A DNA stretch of 64,000 bases from JAVWPP01 sp036635835 (GTDB lineage: Bacteria; Bacillota; Clostridia; TANB77; CAG-465): NCBI GenBank assembly GCA_036635835.1, contig JAVWPP010000002.1, forward strand, positions 112,668 to 176,667. The letters run 5' to 3'. Under the pieces are notes generated by a model. It was not told the DNA's origin and did not search any database. It was given only the letters and a program-made list of their open reading frames with translations. Positions 17,901 to 26,869 of the stretch are shown here, one piece after another (positions within the stretch are counted from its first letter, which is position 1; each line of letters opens with the position of its first letter). The translations under genes were made by a program, and so were the position numbers.

Positions 17901-18758
17901 ATGTCTATAGGATTATCACTATCTGGAGGCGGAGCAAAAGGTGCTGCTCATATAGGAGTACTGCAAGCTTTAGCAGATGAAGGAATTGAAATAGATTATA
18001 TAGCTGGTACAAGCAGCGGAAGCATAGTAGCAACGCTCTTTGCAGCTGGATATAAACCTAAAGAAATACTAAATTTATTTAATAACTACTGCAAATATAT
18101 AAGTGATTACGATAAAAAAATACCGTTTAAGCTTATATCTAGCTGTTTTACAGGAAGATTAAACATACAAGGTCTTGTAAAAGGAGATAATTTAGAAAAT
18201 TTAATGAGAAAATATTGCTATTTAAAAGATATTAAAAATATAATGGATATAGAAATGCCAATTGTAATACCTGCTGTAGATATAACAACAGGCGAAATAA
18301 TATATTTTACTAATAGAATAAATAGAAATTTTGATGATATGCCAACGATAAAAACATCAGCAGACATTGCAAGCATTGTAAGAGCAAGTTGCAGCTTTCC
18401 AGGTATTTTTGTGCCAAAAGTAATAGACGACAAAGTGCTTGTAGATGGCGGTGTTAGAGATAATTCACCAAATGAAATATTAAAAAAAATGGGGGCAGAT
18501 AAAATAATATCAGTAGAGTTTGAAGACAATAAATATATGATGAAACCCATTAATAATATAATAGACATTACGCTACAGTCTTTTGATATTCTCTCACATC
18601 AAGCAAGCGTAAGCTGCGATGAAATAGCAGACGTTAAAATAGTTCCTCAGCTTAATCAAGTGAGCTTGCTTGAGTGCAACAAATCTAGAGAAATAGCTAA
18701 ACAAGGATATATTGCTACAAAAAAAAGCATGAACGCAATAAAAGAACTACTAGTTTAA
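17901..18758 (+). CDS. Patatin-like phospholipase
   Basis: 285 aa from ATG 17901, set by GGGAGGTG at 17883; the frame extends to 17832 without a ribosome site. Patatin signatures in order: oxyanion loop SGGGAKGAAHIG at residue 8, nucleophile elbow GTSSGS (Ser about 42), and the catalytic Asp in VLVDGGVRDN. No signal peptide, so it is cytosolic or peripheral. Homologues hydrolyse acyl esters of phospholipids; the substrate is unknown. The Ser-Asp dyad is complete. Confidence 0.9.
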   Translation: MSIGLSLSGGGAKGAAHIGVLQALADEGIEIDYIAGTSSGSIVATLFAAGYKPKEILNLFNNYCKYISDYDKKIPFKLISSCFTGRLNIQGLVKGDNLENLMRKYCYLKDIKNIMDIEMPIVIPAVDITTGEIIYFTNRINRNFDDMPTIKTSADIASIVRASCSFPGIFVPKVIDDKVLVDGGVRDNSPNEILKKMGADKIISVEFEDNKYMMKPINNIIDITLQSFDILSHQASVSCDEIADVKIVPQLNQVSLLECNKSREIAKQGYIATKKSMNAIKELLV

Positions 18759-18769
18759 AACTAGTAGTT
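18745..18769. terminator. Bidirectional terminator between patatin and CAP genes
   Basis: AACTACTAG paired with CTAGTAGTT around a TTTAAAA loop. It covers the patatin stop codon and has T-runs on both strands. Confidence 0.82.
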
Positions 18770-18774
18770 AATTT

Positions 18775-19704
18775 TTATTTACCTATAAATAATGCAGATA
18801 CAACATATCCATATTTTTCGCTCTTAACAACTCCTATACCTATTTGGTTATAGTTTTTAGAAAGAATATTTTCCTTATGAGCAGGAGAAGCTATCCAAGA
18901 ATCAAAAACTTTTTGCATATTGCTGTTTCCAGCTAGATTTTCACCTGCTGCTATATATGAAACGCCAAAATCATTTAACATTTTAAAAGGAGTTCCGTAC
19001 GTAGGTGAAACATGTGCAAAATAATCTTTTTTCACCATATCTGCAGCTTTTAATCTTGCAATATCTAATAAATTTTTAGTCATTAAAAGTTTTGCTTTCC
19101 CATTTTTTACGCGGTAATCGTTAATTAAACTAAGCAAAGCACGTTCGTTAGTATTTCCTAAAGCTACTATAGGTTTAACATCAGTAGAAACGGTTTGTTT
19201 TGCAGTGTCAAGTAGATCATAGCGAATCATACCAACCGTATTTTTTTCTGTCAAAACAACTTTCCAATCTGAAATCGAGCCAAGTATAGTAACTTTAGCG
19301 CCTTTTGAAAGATTTCCTATCTTAGAAAAAGATTTAGATGGACCTTTCCTTAAATTTGCGGCAGTTACCGAAACATATGCATTTTTTGCACCTTCATTCA
19401 TATATATTTTAGATCCGTCAGGAGGTCTATTACTAAGTTTTATATTTCCTTTATAAACAGCTCCAACAGTGTTTTCTCCTGTTTGCACAACATAGAAATC
19501 TGCCTGCTCTGCTACTAATTTTAAAACAGTTCCTTTTTCTAGTGTAATATATCTTTTACTATTTGTTGACGTACCTTGCCTAAAGTTGGTATTAGATATT
19601 AGTGTACCGTACTTTGGTTTAAATGTTTTTATATTTGTTTCTGCATAAGTGTAAGTGTAGATAAGACAAATAATTAAAAACAATAAAGTTAAAATTTTTT
19701 TCAT
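18775..19704 (-). CDS. Secreted CAP/SCP-domain protein with two SH3-like domains (YkwD type)
   Basis: 309 aa. A signal peptide (1-21, cleavage after YTYA), two bacterial SH3 domains (about 32-85 with NTNFRQGTS..KRYITLEKGT, and 110-165 with AANLRKGPSKSFSKIGNLSKGAKV), then a CAP domain (about 190-307). The CAP domain carries ERALLSLINDYR, AHVSPTYGTPF, GENLAG and SPAHKENIL. SH3 domains of this kind bind cell wall. CAP proteins of this group are common in spore-formers, with unproven biochemical roles. No sorting signal. It is convergent with the patatin gene. Confidence 0.9.
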   Translation of the reverse strand: MKKILTLLFLIICLIYTYTYAETNIKTFKPKYGTLISNTNFRQGTSTNSKRYITLEKGTVLKLVAEQADFYVVQTGENTVGAVYKGNIKLSNRPPDGSKIYMNEGAKNAYVSVTAANLRKGPSKSFSKIGNLSKGAKVTILGSISDWKVVLTEKNTVGMIRYDLLDTAKQTVSTDVKPIVALGNTNERALLSLINDYRVKNGKAKLLMTKNLLDIARLKAADMVKKDYFAHVSPTYGTPFKMLNDFGVSYIAAGENLAGNSNMQKVFDSWIASPAHKENILSKNYNQIGIGVVKSEKYGYVVSALFIGK

Positions 19705-19823
19705 TTAAACACCTCAAAAGTATTATTAGTAATATTTAAAAATATATACGAAAATATATACGAAAAAATATACAAAAAATTATCAAAAAAATATTAAGGA
19801 ATAAATAAATATGTAGAATACCC
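19705..19823. other. A/T-rich spacer with short direct repeats
   Basis: Between the divergent CAP and DUF2344 genes. AAAATATATACG is repeated two to three times at 19740-19775. No ORF or stable hairpin is seen. Confidence 0.5.
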
Positions 19824-19852
19824 TTTATACATTGCACTTTTTATGATATAAT
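19824..19852 (+). promoter_or_regulatory. Promoter for DUF2344-mfd
   Basis: TTTATA (19824-19829), 17-bp spacer, TATAAT (19847-19852). Confidence 0.65.
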
Positions 19853-19884
19853 GTAGGCAAACGGAGTTAGAAAGGAAGTAAAAT

Positions 19885-20562
19885 ATGTTAAGAATAAGAT
19901 TACACTATGCTAAAAGTAAGGAAGCGATGTATATATCACATTTAGATTTAATGGGTGTGTTTGAAAGAAGCTTAAAAAGAGCAGATATAAACGTAAAACA
20001 TTCTGAGGGATTTAATCCAAGACCTGAAATTGTTTTTGCATACCCACTTTCTGTTGGAATTGAAAGTAGAGCAGAACTTTGCGATGTTTTTTTAGAAGAA
20101 CATTATGATGAGTCTGTATTTATAAAGTTACTAAATAATGCTTTACCTACTGGAATAACAATATTAGCGGCATCTTATGTAGATAATAAAGAAAAAAGTT
20201 TAATGTCTCAAGTAGAAAGTGCTGTATATGAAATAACTTTTGAAATTCCAGAAGATGTTATATATATGTCTACTCCTAAAGAACTAGAAAAATTAAATAA
20301 CGAAATAGAAGAAAATTTTGAAAAATACTATAAGCAAGACGAAATATTTGTTAATAAAAAAACAAAAAAAGGTTTAGTTGAAGTGGATATAAAAAAACAA
20401 ATAATAAGAAGAGACAAATTAGCACCAAATAAATATAGTTTTAAAGTTAGAGCAGGTTCTGTAGATAATTTAAAACCTGAGCTAATTGTACAAGGTTTTG
20501 AAGAGTTTATATCAGGAAAAATAGATAATTCAATAAAGAGAGTTAAAATAATTTTAGCTTAA
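19885..20562 (+). CDS. DUF2344 (TIGR03936) protein
   Basis: 225 aa. It matches the conserved N-terminus of this family: LRIRLHYAKSKEAMYISHLDLMGVFERSLKRADI and SEGFNPRPEIVFAYPLSVGIESRAELCDVFLEE. In most Clostridia the family is encoded directly after, or fused to, a radical-SAM/B12-binding protein next to ribosomal protein or rng genes. Here it stands alone, 19 bases ahead of mfd. The function is not established; a role in RNA or ribosome modification is often assumed. Confidence 0.85.
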   Translation: MLRIRLHYAKSKEAMYISHLDLMGVFERSLKRADINVKHSEGFNPRPEIVFAYPLSVGIESRAELCDVFLEEHYDESVFIKLLNNALPTGITILAASYVDNKEKSLMSQVESAVYEITFEIPEDVIYMSTPKELEKLNNEIEENFEKYYKQDEIFVNKKTKKGLVEVDIKKQIIRRDKLAPNKYSFKVRAGSVDNLKPELIVQGFEEFISGKIDNSIKRVKIILA

Positions 20563-20581
20563 ACATATAGGAGAAATTTTT

Positions 20582-23500
20582 ATGAATGGATTAGTAGAGT
20601 TACTTCCAAAGCAAGAAAAATATAATGAGTTACGTAGCTGCATTTTAGAAAATAGCGAAAAAATAAGCGTTTCTGGGCTTACAGATAGCCAAAAAGCACA
20701 TATAATATCTGGATTAGCTAAAGAATCTAAAAACCCAAGTATTATTATTTGCAATAATGTTCTTACTGCAAAAAGATTTATACAAGATATTAAGTTTTTT
20801 TCAGATGTAGAAACTATATATTTTCCAGCTAGAGAAATTGCATATTTTGATGTCGAGGCAGAGAGCAAAGATATTGCTAAGCAAAGAATGTTTGCAATAA
20901 ATAAAATGCTTAGTAAAGCGCCATGTATTATTGTAACAACAGTAGAAGCGGCGTCTCAAAGAATGCTACCTGCAGATACGTACGAAGGAATTAACATTGA
21001 AATAAGTATAAACGATGAAATAGACGAAGATTTACTTATTAGAAAATTTATTAAAATTGGATACACAAAATCAGACTTGGTCGAAGGGCCAGGTCAGTTT
21101 GCCGTGCGCGGAGGAATTATAGATGTGTTTCCAATTAGTAGCGAAATGCCATATAGAGTTGAGCTTTTTGGAGATGAAATAGACAGCATTAGAACCTTCA
21201 ATAAAGACACTCAAAGAACTGTTGAAAGTGTGGATAACTTCAGCATTATCCCTATGAATGAGTACATTATATCAGAAGAAAACTTGCAAAATATAGTAGC
21301 TGCTGTGCAAAATGAGATAGAGTCTAATATTTCTGCAAAATATAATATACCAAGTATAAATAGAGAAATAGAATATATACAAGATGGAAATATTTCAAGA
21401 TGTGCAGATAAATATTCTGCTCTAATAATGAAAGAAAAAAGTAATAATATAATTTCTTTTTTAGACAATCCATTTGTATATATAGATGAACCGGAAAAGT
21501 GTATTTCTAGGCTAGATGGCATAGCAAAAGAGCAAAATGAGACTATAAGAATACTTGCTGAAAAAGGCTGTATAATACCTAAATTTGCATTTACATCTAT
21601 GTCTCTTGATGAAATCAAAAATAATATAAATGAAATATATTTAGAAAAACTAGTAATAGATAAATTACTACATAAAAAAAGAAAAATCATAGAATTTGCA
21701 GCAAAAGAAATAATATATATTAGAAAATCTATGGATATACATATGAGAGAAATTAAAAATTGGATTCTAGAAAAAAAATATATATTACTTGTTTTCCCTA
21801 CTAAGCAGTTAGTAGAAGCTGCTAAAAATCAGCTTATAAACAATAAAATAAATGCAAAAGTTATACCAAGTTTAGATGTTAAACTTAAAAAAGCAGAAGT
21901 AAATATTGTTCAAGGAATTATATCTTCTGGCTTTATGTATGAAGATATTGGACTTGTAGTACTTGCGCAAAATGTCTCGGGTACAGAGAGTAAGAAAAAA
22001 GACAGCAAAGCCTTTAATGGAGCAAATAGTATAGACTTTTCAGATTTAAAAGTAGGAGAATATGTTGTACATATAAATCATGGAATCGGTCAGTATTTAG
22101 GCGTTAAAACCATAACAGCCGGCGGTATAAAAAAAGATTATATATGCATAAAATATCAAAAAGGTGGAACTTTATATGTTCCTATTTCATCACTAGATTC
22201 AATAAGAAAATATGCCTGCGATGAAGAAAAGCCACCTAAATTAAATGTTCTTGGAAATAAAGAATGGGAAAAAACAAAAGTAAAAGTAAGTGCAGCCGTT
22301 AAAGATATAGCCAAGGAGCTTATAAAATTATATGCTGTAAGAGACCAAACTAAAGGCTACGCTTTTTCCAAAGATACCGAGTGGCAAAAAGAATTCGAAG
22401 ACAGCTTCGAGCACCAAATAACAGAAGATCAAGAAAGATGCACAAATGAAATAAAAGAAGACATGGAAAAAGCAAGGCCTATGGAAAGATTGCTTTGCGG
22501 AGATGTAGGATTTGGCAAAACAGAAGTAGCCATGAGAGCCGCATTTAAAGCCATTATGGATGGAAAACAAGTTGCATATTTAGTACCAACAACAGTACTT
22601 GCAATGCAGCAGTACAAAACATTTAAAGATAGAATGGACTCATTTGGAATAAAAACGCAGCTCCTATCTAGAACAAGAAGCCCAAAACAACAAAAAGAAA
22701 TCTTAAAAGAGCTAAAAGAAGGAAAAATAGATCTAATTGTTGGAACACACAGACTGCTTTCTAGCGATGTCATATACAAAGATTTAGGCTTCCTAATAAT
22801 AGACGAAGAACACAGATTTGGGGTTAAGCACAAAGAAAAATTAAAAGAATATAAAAAAAACATAGACATTCTTTCCATGACGGCAACTCCAATTCCAAGA
22901 ACGCTGCATATGAGCATAATAGGAATTAGAGACATGAGCGTAATCGCAGAGCCGCCTAGCGAAAGGCTTCCAGTGCATACATATGTATTAGAGTACGATG
23001 AAACAACAGTAAAAAATGCCATAGAAAATGAACTAGAAAGAGACGGTCAAGTTTTCTATCTATACAACAAAGTCCAAGATATAGAAGACGTAACAGAAAA
23101 AATTTCGCAGCTTGTGCCAGACGCAAAAGTAGTTTATGCACATGGGCAAATGGATCCAAAACAAGTAGAAAAAATAATGATGGATTTTGTAGAAAGAAAG
23201 ACAAATGTGCTTGTATGTACAACAATATTAGAATCTGGAATAGACATACAAAATGCCAATACAATAATCGTAGAAAATGCAGACAGGCTAGGACTTGCGC
23301 AGCTATATCAAATAAGAGGAAGAGTAGGTAGAAGCTCTAGACTTGCATATGCATATGTTACATATAGAAGAAACAAATCCTTAACAGAAGAAGGAGAAAA
23401 AAGATTAAGAGCAATTAAAGACTTTACCGAGTTTGGCAGTGGCCATAAAATAGCGCTTAGAGACTTAGAAATAAGAGGAGCAGGTAATGTTTTAGGCTCG

Positions 23501-24007
23501 CAGCAACATGGACATTTGTTAGCAGTAGGATATGATCTATACTGTAAAATGTTAGAACTAGCAGTAGAAAGCGAAAAAAGGGCACTAAGCGGAGAAGGAG
23601 AATCTAATCAAACAATAGATTCATTTATAAACAATGAAGAAAATGAAGTTAAAATAGACATAGATATTTCCGCATATATACCATCTACATATATAGCAAG
23701 CGATATTCAAAAAATAGAAATGTATCAAAAAATCGCGGATATAAAAACAAACGAAGACAGTTTAGAAATAATAGATGAATTAATAGATAGATATGGCAAT
23801 TTACCTAAAGAAGTAGAAAATCTAATTAGAACTGTCGAAATTAGAAACATAGCTAAAAAATTAAAAATAAAGAGCATAAAACAAAATGGTGAGACTTTAA
23901 AAATAGATAACAAACTTAGATATACATTGCCGCCTAAAGTAAAAGGCGATGTACTCTTAAGTATTTTTAGTATACTCAAGAATATAGATGCGCAAAAAAT
24001 ATCATAA
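20582..24007 (+). CDS. mfd: Transcription-repair coupling factor
   Basis: 1141 aa, near the normal ~1150. Order: UvrB-like N-terminal module (EGPGQFAVRGGIIDVFP), RNA-polymerase-interaction region (GEYVVHINHGIGQYLG, about 490), and a RecG-like translocase. The translocase carries LLCGDVGFGKTEVAMRAAF (Walker A), IIDEEHRFGVKHKEKLK, MTATPIPRTL and YQIRGRVGRS. A C-terminal D7 domain follows (SAYIPSTYIASDIQKIEMYQKI). It removes stalled RNA polymerase and recruits UvrA. All helicase motifs are intact. AGGAG lies eight bases before ATG. Confidence 0.96.
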   Translation: MNGLVELLPKQEKYNELRSCILENSEKISVSGLTDSQKAHIISGLAKESKNPSIIICNNVLTAKRFIQDIKFFSDVETIYFPAREIAYFDVEAESKDIAKQRMFAINKMLSKAPCIIVTTVEAASQRMLPADTYEGINIEISINDEIDEDLLIRKFIKIGYTKSDLVEGPGQFAVRGGIIDVFPISSEMPYRVELFGDEIDSIRTFNKDTQRTVESVDNFSIIPMNEYIISEENLQNIVAAVQNEIESNISAKYNIPSINREIEYIQDGNISRCADKYSALIMKEKSNNIISFLDNPFVYIDEPEKCISRLDGIAKEQNETIRILAEKGCIIPKFAFTSMSLDEIKNNINEIYLEKLVIDKLLHKKRKIIEFAAKEIIYIRKSMDIHMREIKNWILEKKYILLVFPTKQLVEAAKNQLINNKINAKVIPSLDVKLKKAEVNIVQGIISSGFMYEDIGLVVLAQNVSGTESKKKDSKAFNGANSIDFSDLKVGEYVVHINHGIGQYLGVKTITAGGIKKDYICIKYQKGGTLYVPISSLDSIRKYACDEEKPPKLNVLGNKEWEKTKVKVSAAVKDIAKELIKLYAVRDQTKGYAFSKDTEWQKEFEDSFEHQITEDQERCTNEIKEDMEKARPMERLLCGDVGFGKTEVAMRAAFKAIMDGKQVAYLVPTTVLAMQQYKTFKDRMDSFGIKTQLLSRTRSPKQQKEILKELKEGKIDLIVGTHRLLSSDVIYKDLGFLIIDEEHRFGVKHKEKLKEYKKNIDILSMTATPIPRTLHMSIIGIRDMSVIAEPPSERLPVHTYVLEYDETTVKNAIENELERDGQVFYLYNKVQDIEDVTEKISQLVPDAKVVYAHGQMDPKQVEKIMMDFVERKTNVLVCTTILESGIDIQNANTIIVENADRLGLAQLYQIRGRVGRSSRLAYAYVTYRRNKSLTEEGEKRLRAIKDFTEFGSGHKIALRDLEIRGAGNVLGSQQHGHLLAVGYDLYCKMLELAVESEKRALSGEGESNQTIDSFINNEENEVKIDIDISAYIPSTYIASDIQKIEMYQKIADIKTNEDSLEIIDELIDRYGNLPKEVENLIRTVEIRNIAKKLKIKSIKQNGETLKIDNKLRYTLPPKVKGDVLLSIFSILKNIDAQKIS

Positions 24008-24032
24008 AAATGAATAATAACGCCAATATCTA

Positions 24033-24061
24033 TTGACAACAAAGCCTAAAAATGATATATT
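24033..24061 (+). promoter_or_regulatory. Promoter for the PrsA-like gene
   Basis: TTGACA (24033-24038), 17-bp spacer, TATATT (24056-24061). The TTG of the -35 is also the first possible start of the frame, which argues for the downstream start at 24108. Confidence 0.8.
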
Positions 24062-24107
24062 TCAAGTACACGTACATTACGAAAAAGTAAAGAAGAGGGG
24101 TAAAAAC

Positions 24108-25316
24108 ATGAGCGAAAAAAAAGATACTACTAAAAAAGTAGTAAATAAAAAGCCAGCTAAAAAAGTTCAACCTAAACCAGTAGAAAAAGTTGAAACTAAA
24201 AAAGCAAAAGTAAACGTAGTTGAAGCTAAAAAAGTTGAGACTAAAAAAGTAGAAACTAAGAAAGCAGAACCTAAAAAGGAAGATGTTAAAAAAGTTGAAG
24301 TGAAAATTAATTCAGATGCTGACGTTATTAACAAACAAGCAGATAAAGAAATTAAAAAAGCAATGAAAAAGAATAATCCAGGTCTAGTAATAGGCATTGT
24401 ATGTGCTATACTTGTTGTAGCAGTAATAGGTATTTTATGTTGGTTCTTCTCAAGAGAAGCATATAAACCTCTTGCAACTTATGCAGGTGGAGAAATAACT
24501 AAAGCAGAATACGAACCATATTATAAGATTTTCAAAGATCAATTATCTACATACTTTGGAGAAGATAAAGCAGAAGAATTAAAACAATATATTGCTAAAA
24601 AAGTAGCTATGGATGAAAGAATGAATGGATTAGCTAAAAAAGCAAAATTAACTTTAACAGATAAAGAAAAAGCAGAAATCAAAGCACAAATTGAAGTTCC
24701 AGAAATGAAAGAACAAATCAAAAAATTTGGTGTTGCACAAGAACAAATTCAAAAAATATTAGAAAGTGATGCATTAATTGCTAAATACGTTCAAACATTA
24801 AAAGAACAATTACCAGAAGACAAAGTAAATGCATTCCTTGCAGAAAACTATAAAGATGCAGATTTAAATAAATATATATCTAGACATATATTATTTAAGA
24901 CTAAAGATGAAGCAGGAGCAGATTTAGATCCAACTAAAAAAGCAGAAATTAAAACAAAAGCAAATGCTATTTTAAATAGAGCTTTAAGTGGAGAAGATTT
25001 CGCAGCACTTGCTACAGAATTCTCAGAAGATACTGCTTCAGGAGTAAAAGGTGGAGTTATTGAATTCGTAGATGACGGACAATTAATTGCAGAATACTCA
25101 AACGCAGCAAAAGCATTGCAACCAGGTCAAGTATCTGGAGCATTAGTAGAATCTTCATTTGGATTCCACATAATAAAATTAGACAGCGTTGAACCAAGAG
25201 GAAGAGTTATAGATATTAAAGATCAAATGTTAGATGATGTTTATGCTAAAATCGAAGAAGAAGCTAAAATCGTTTTAAACAATGAATCTATAGCTACATT
25301 TGCTAAAACAAAATAA
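24108..25316 (+). CDS. prsA: PrsA-like membrane-anchored peptidyl-prolyl isomerase (parvulin type)
   Basis: 402 aa from ATG 24108 (AGAGGGG upstream). A long Lys/Glu/Val/Thr repeat region (about 12-75, units such as VETKKVETKKAEPKK) is cytoplasmic. A single membrane helix follows (about 90-112), then a SurA-N-like helical region and a PpiC domain (about 253-345, with SRHILFKTKDEAG, FSEDTASGVKGG and SSFGFHIIKLD). Family members help fold secreted proteins outside the membrane. Here the anchor is a transmembrane helix, not the usual lipobox. Its stop overlaps the next ATG (TAATG). Confidence 0.87.
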   Translation: MSEKKDTTKKVVNKKPAKKVQPKPVEKVETKKAKVNVVEAKKVETKKVETKKAEPKKEDVKKVEVKINSDADVINKQADKEIKKAMKKNNPGLVIGIVCAILVVAVIGILCWFFSREAYKPLATYAGGEITKAEYEPYYKIFKDQLSTYFGEDKAEELKQYIAKKVAMDERMNGLAKKAKLTLTDKEKAEIKAQIEVPEMKEQIKKFGVAQEQIQKILESDALIAKYVQTLKEQLPEDKVNAFLAENYKDADLNKYISRHILFKTKDEAGADLDPTKKAEIKTKANAILNRALSGEDFAALATEFSEDTASGVKGGVIEFVDDGQLIAEYSNAAKALQPGQVSGALVESSFGFHIIKLDSVEPRGRVIDIKDQMLDDVYAKIEEEAKIVLNNESIATFAKTK

Positions 25317-26143
25317 TGGAATTATATATTTCAAGCAAAGATAATGAAAAAATTAAAAATATCAAAAAGCTAGATGACAAAAAATACAGAAATAAAGCTG
25401 GATTATTTGTAACAGAAGGTATTAAGATAGTTAGAGAAGCAATAAACTCAATGTATACCATTGAGTTTATTGTATATAATAGAGAAACATTAGAAAAAAC
25501 AGATAACGGGCAAGATATACTAAATGAAATAGAAAAAAAATGTACTAATACAACTTGTATATCTGTTACGAAAGAAATATTAGAATATCTAACAGATACG
25601 GTTAATCCACAAGGAATTATTGCTGTTATAAAAAAAGAAGAAAAAGATATTTTAGATTATTTATCTTTAAATAAAAAAGAAAAATTTCTAATTATTGATA
25701 GAGTTCAAGACGCTGGAAATCTAGGCAGTATAATAAGAAGTTGCAACGCATTTTGTGTAAAAAATATAATATGCGTTAAAGGGACTGTAGATCCGTATAT
25801 GAATAAAGTTGTTAGAAGTACAATGGGTGGAATTTTAAAAACTAATATTTTTGAAATAGAAGAAGAAAAAATAGAAGAACTTATTAATGCATTAAGAGAA
25901 AAAAACTATAAAATCTTCACTACTTCGCTGTATAATTCTTTAGATTTAAGAGATATAGTCAAAGAAAATAAAATTAACGAAAATGCAGTTTTTGTTGTAG
26001 GAAACGAGGCAAATGGAGCATCAGATATGTTTCTAGAAAAATCAGATTTAAGAGTTAGAATTCCAATGGAACCTACCGCTGAATCTTTAAATGTAGCTAT
26101 GGCTACTAGCATCGTTCTTTACCAACAATATATCGCAAAATAA
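25316..26143 (+). CDS. TrmH/SpoU-family RNA 2'-O-methyltransferase
   Basis: 275 aa. An N-terminal substrate-binding domain (ISSKDNEKIKNIKKLDDKKYRNKAGLFVTEGIKIV) and a C-terminal SPOUT domain. SPOUT motif 1 is IDRVQDAGNLGSIIRSC, motif 2 is VVGNEANGAS, and motif 3 is RIPMEPTAESLNVAMATSIVLYQ. Members modify rRNA or tRNA ribose; the target is not predictable. Translation is probably coupled to prsA through the overlapping TAATG. Confidence 0.92.
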   Translation: MELYISSKDNEKIKNIKKLDDKKYRNKAGLFVTEGIKIVREAINSMYTIEFIVYNRETLEKTDNGQDILNEIEKKCTNTTCISVTKEILEYLTDTVNPQGIIAVIKKEEKDILDYLSLNKKEKFLIIDRVQDAGNLGSIIRSCNAFCVKNIICVKGTVDPYMNKVVRSTMGGILKTNIFEIEEEKIEELINALREKNYKIFTTSLYNSLDLRDIVKENKINENAVFVVGNEANGASDMFLEKSDLRVRIPMEPTAESLNVAMATSIVLYQQYIAK

Positions 26144-26158
26144 GAATATTAACAAAGT

Positions 26159-26210
26159 AAAAAGAATAAGAATATAATATATGAAAGTATATTTTGTCTT
26201 ATTTTTTTAT
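26159..26210 (+). terminator. Probable terminator after the TrmH-type gene
   Basis: An imperfect inverted repeat (AATAAG..ATATA / TATAT..CTTATT) is followed by TTTTTTT at 26202. It is weaker than the other terminators here. Confidence 0.5.
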
Positions 26211-26230
26211 GCAATATTAATACAGAAATA

Positions 26231-26259
26231 TTGACAAATACATTTTTATATGTTAGAAT
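26231..26259 (+). promoter_or_regulatory. Promoter of the OLE RNA-oapA unit
   Basis: Consensus TTGACA (26231-26236), 17-bp spacer, TAGAAT (26254-26259). Predicted start of transcription is near 26266. Confidence 0.82.
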
Positions 26260-26265
26260 TAATAC

Positions 26266-26815
26266 ATGGTGCAGTATTCTAGTCGGAGTATCTTTTGCAA
26301 AGGTGGGCCTAAAAATCCATCACAGGGCAAATCGTTGACGATTTGTATATTTGCTTTCGTCGCCCAGACGGGGGCATTTATATGAAGAAGGAATTAAGGC
26401 GCAGCTACAATGGCATGTAGCTAAGGGCCTTCTTTCCGTGAGGCATTACAATCTTTTATGTATACAGTTAAAAGTGTAATGAAAACCTAGTATTAGAGAG
26501 TACTAATATTAGTTGTAGCCTGCCGTGAGTGGATGTAGCGAATAAGGAGAATCATATATTTTATGTGTGGCCACATATCAAAATGTATCTGTCCTTTGAA
26601 ATTACAGCTGCAAAAGCGGATAAGCATAAGATTAAGCTTCGTTTGGGAAAACCTCTAGACTGTTGCTTTAGCAAGATATATTTGGGATTAAAGTGTGGAC
26701 TAAGTGGCAATCAAGTCATCCTTATTACAGGATTGTTATACTTTAAAGGGAAACCGCTACGAGGAAACGAGTAGTAGACAGCAGGGAAATCCTACTTGAC
26801 CTAAGCCGCAAAATT
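26266..26815 (+). ncRNA. ole: OLE RNA (ornate large extremophilic RNA)
   Basis: A gene-free stretch of about 550 nt, clearly GC-richer than its surroundings. It is full of short perfect hairpins: 26328-26345 (7 bp, TTGA loop), 26403-26422 (7 bp), 26444-26480, 26487-26512 (9 bp) and a dyad around GTGGCCAC near 26567. It begins at a consensus promoter and ends just before a gene that I recognise as oapA, the known protein partner of OLE. Size, complexity and this linkage are the basis of the call. OLE RNAs associate with membranes through OapA and are linked to stress and Mg2+ or energy responses in Bacillus halodurans. It does not match RNase P RNA, tmRNA or 6S RNA. Exact ends are estimates. 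Confidence 0.85.
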
Positions 26816-26869
26816 TACCTTATATATCACCTAAAATTTTTTTTATAAAATAAAGTGAGGCAATTAAAA

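Noticed and set aside
26529..26774. 81-codon open frame inside the OLE region
   Set aside because: No ribosome site, no recognisable protein, and it lies within the hairpin-dense OLE RNA.
26266..26815. RNase P RNA, tmRNA or 6S RNA as explanation for the structured region
   Set aside because: None of the diagnostic sequences (GAGGAAAGUC core, tRNA-like ends with an encoded tag) is present, and the oapA linkage points to OLE.
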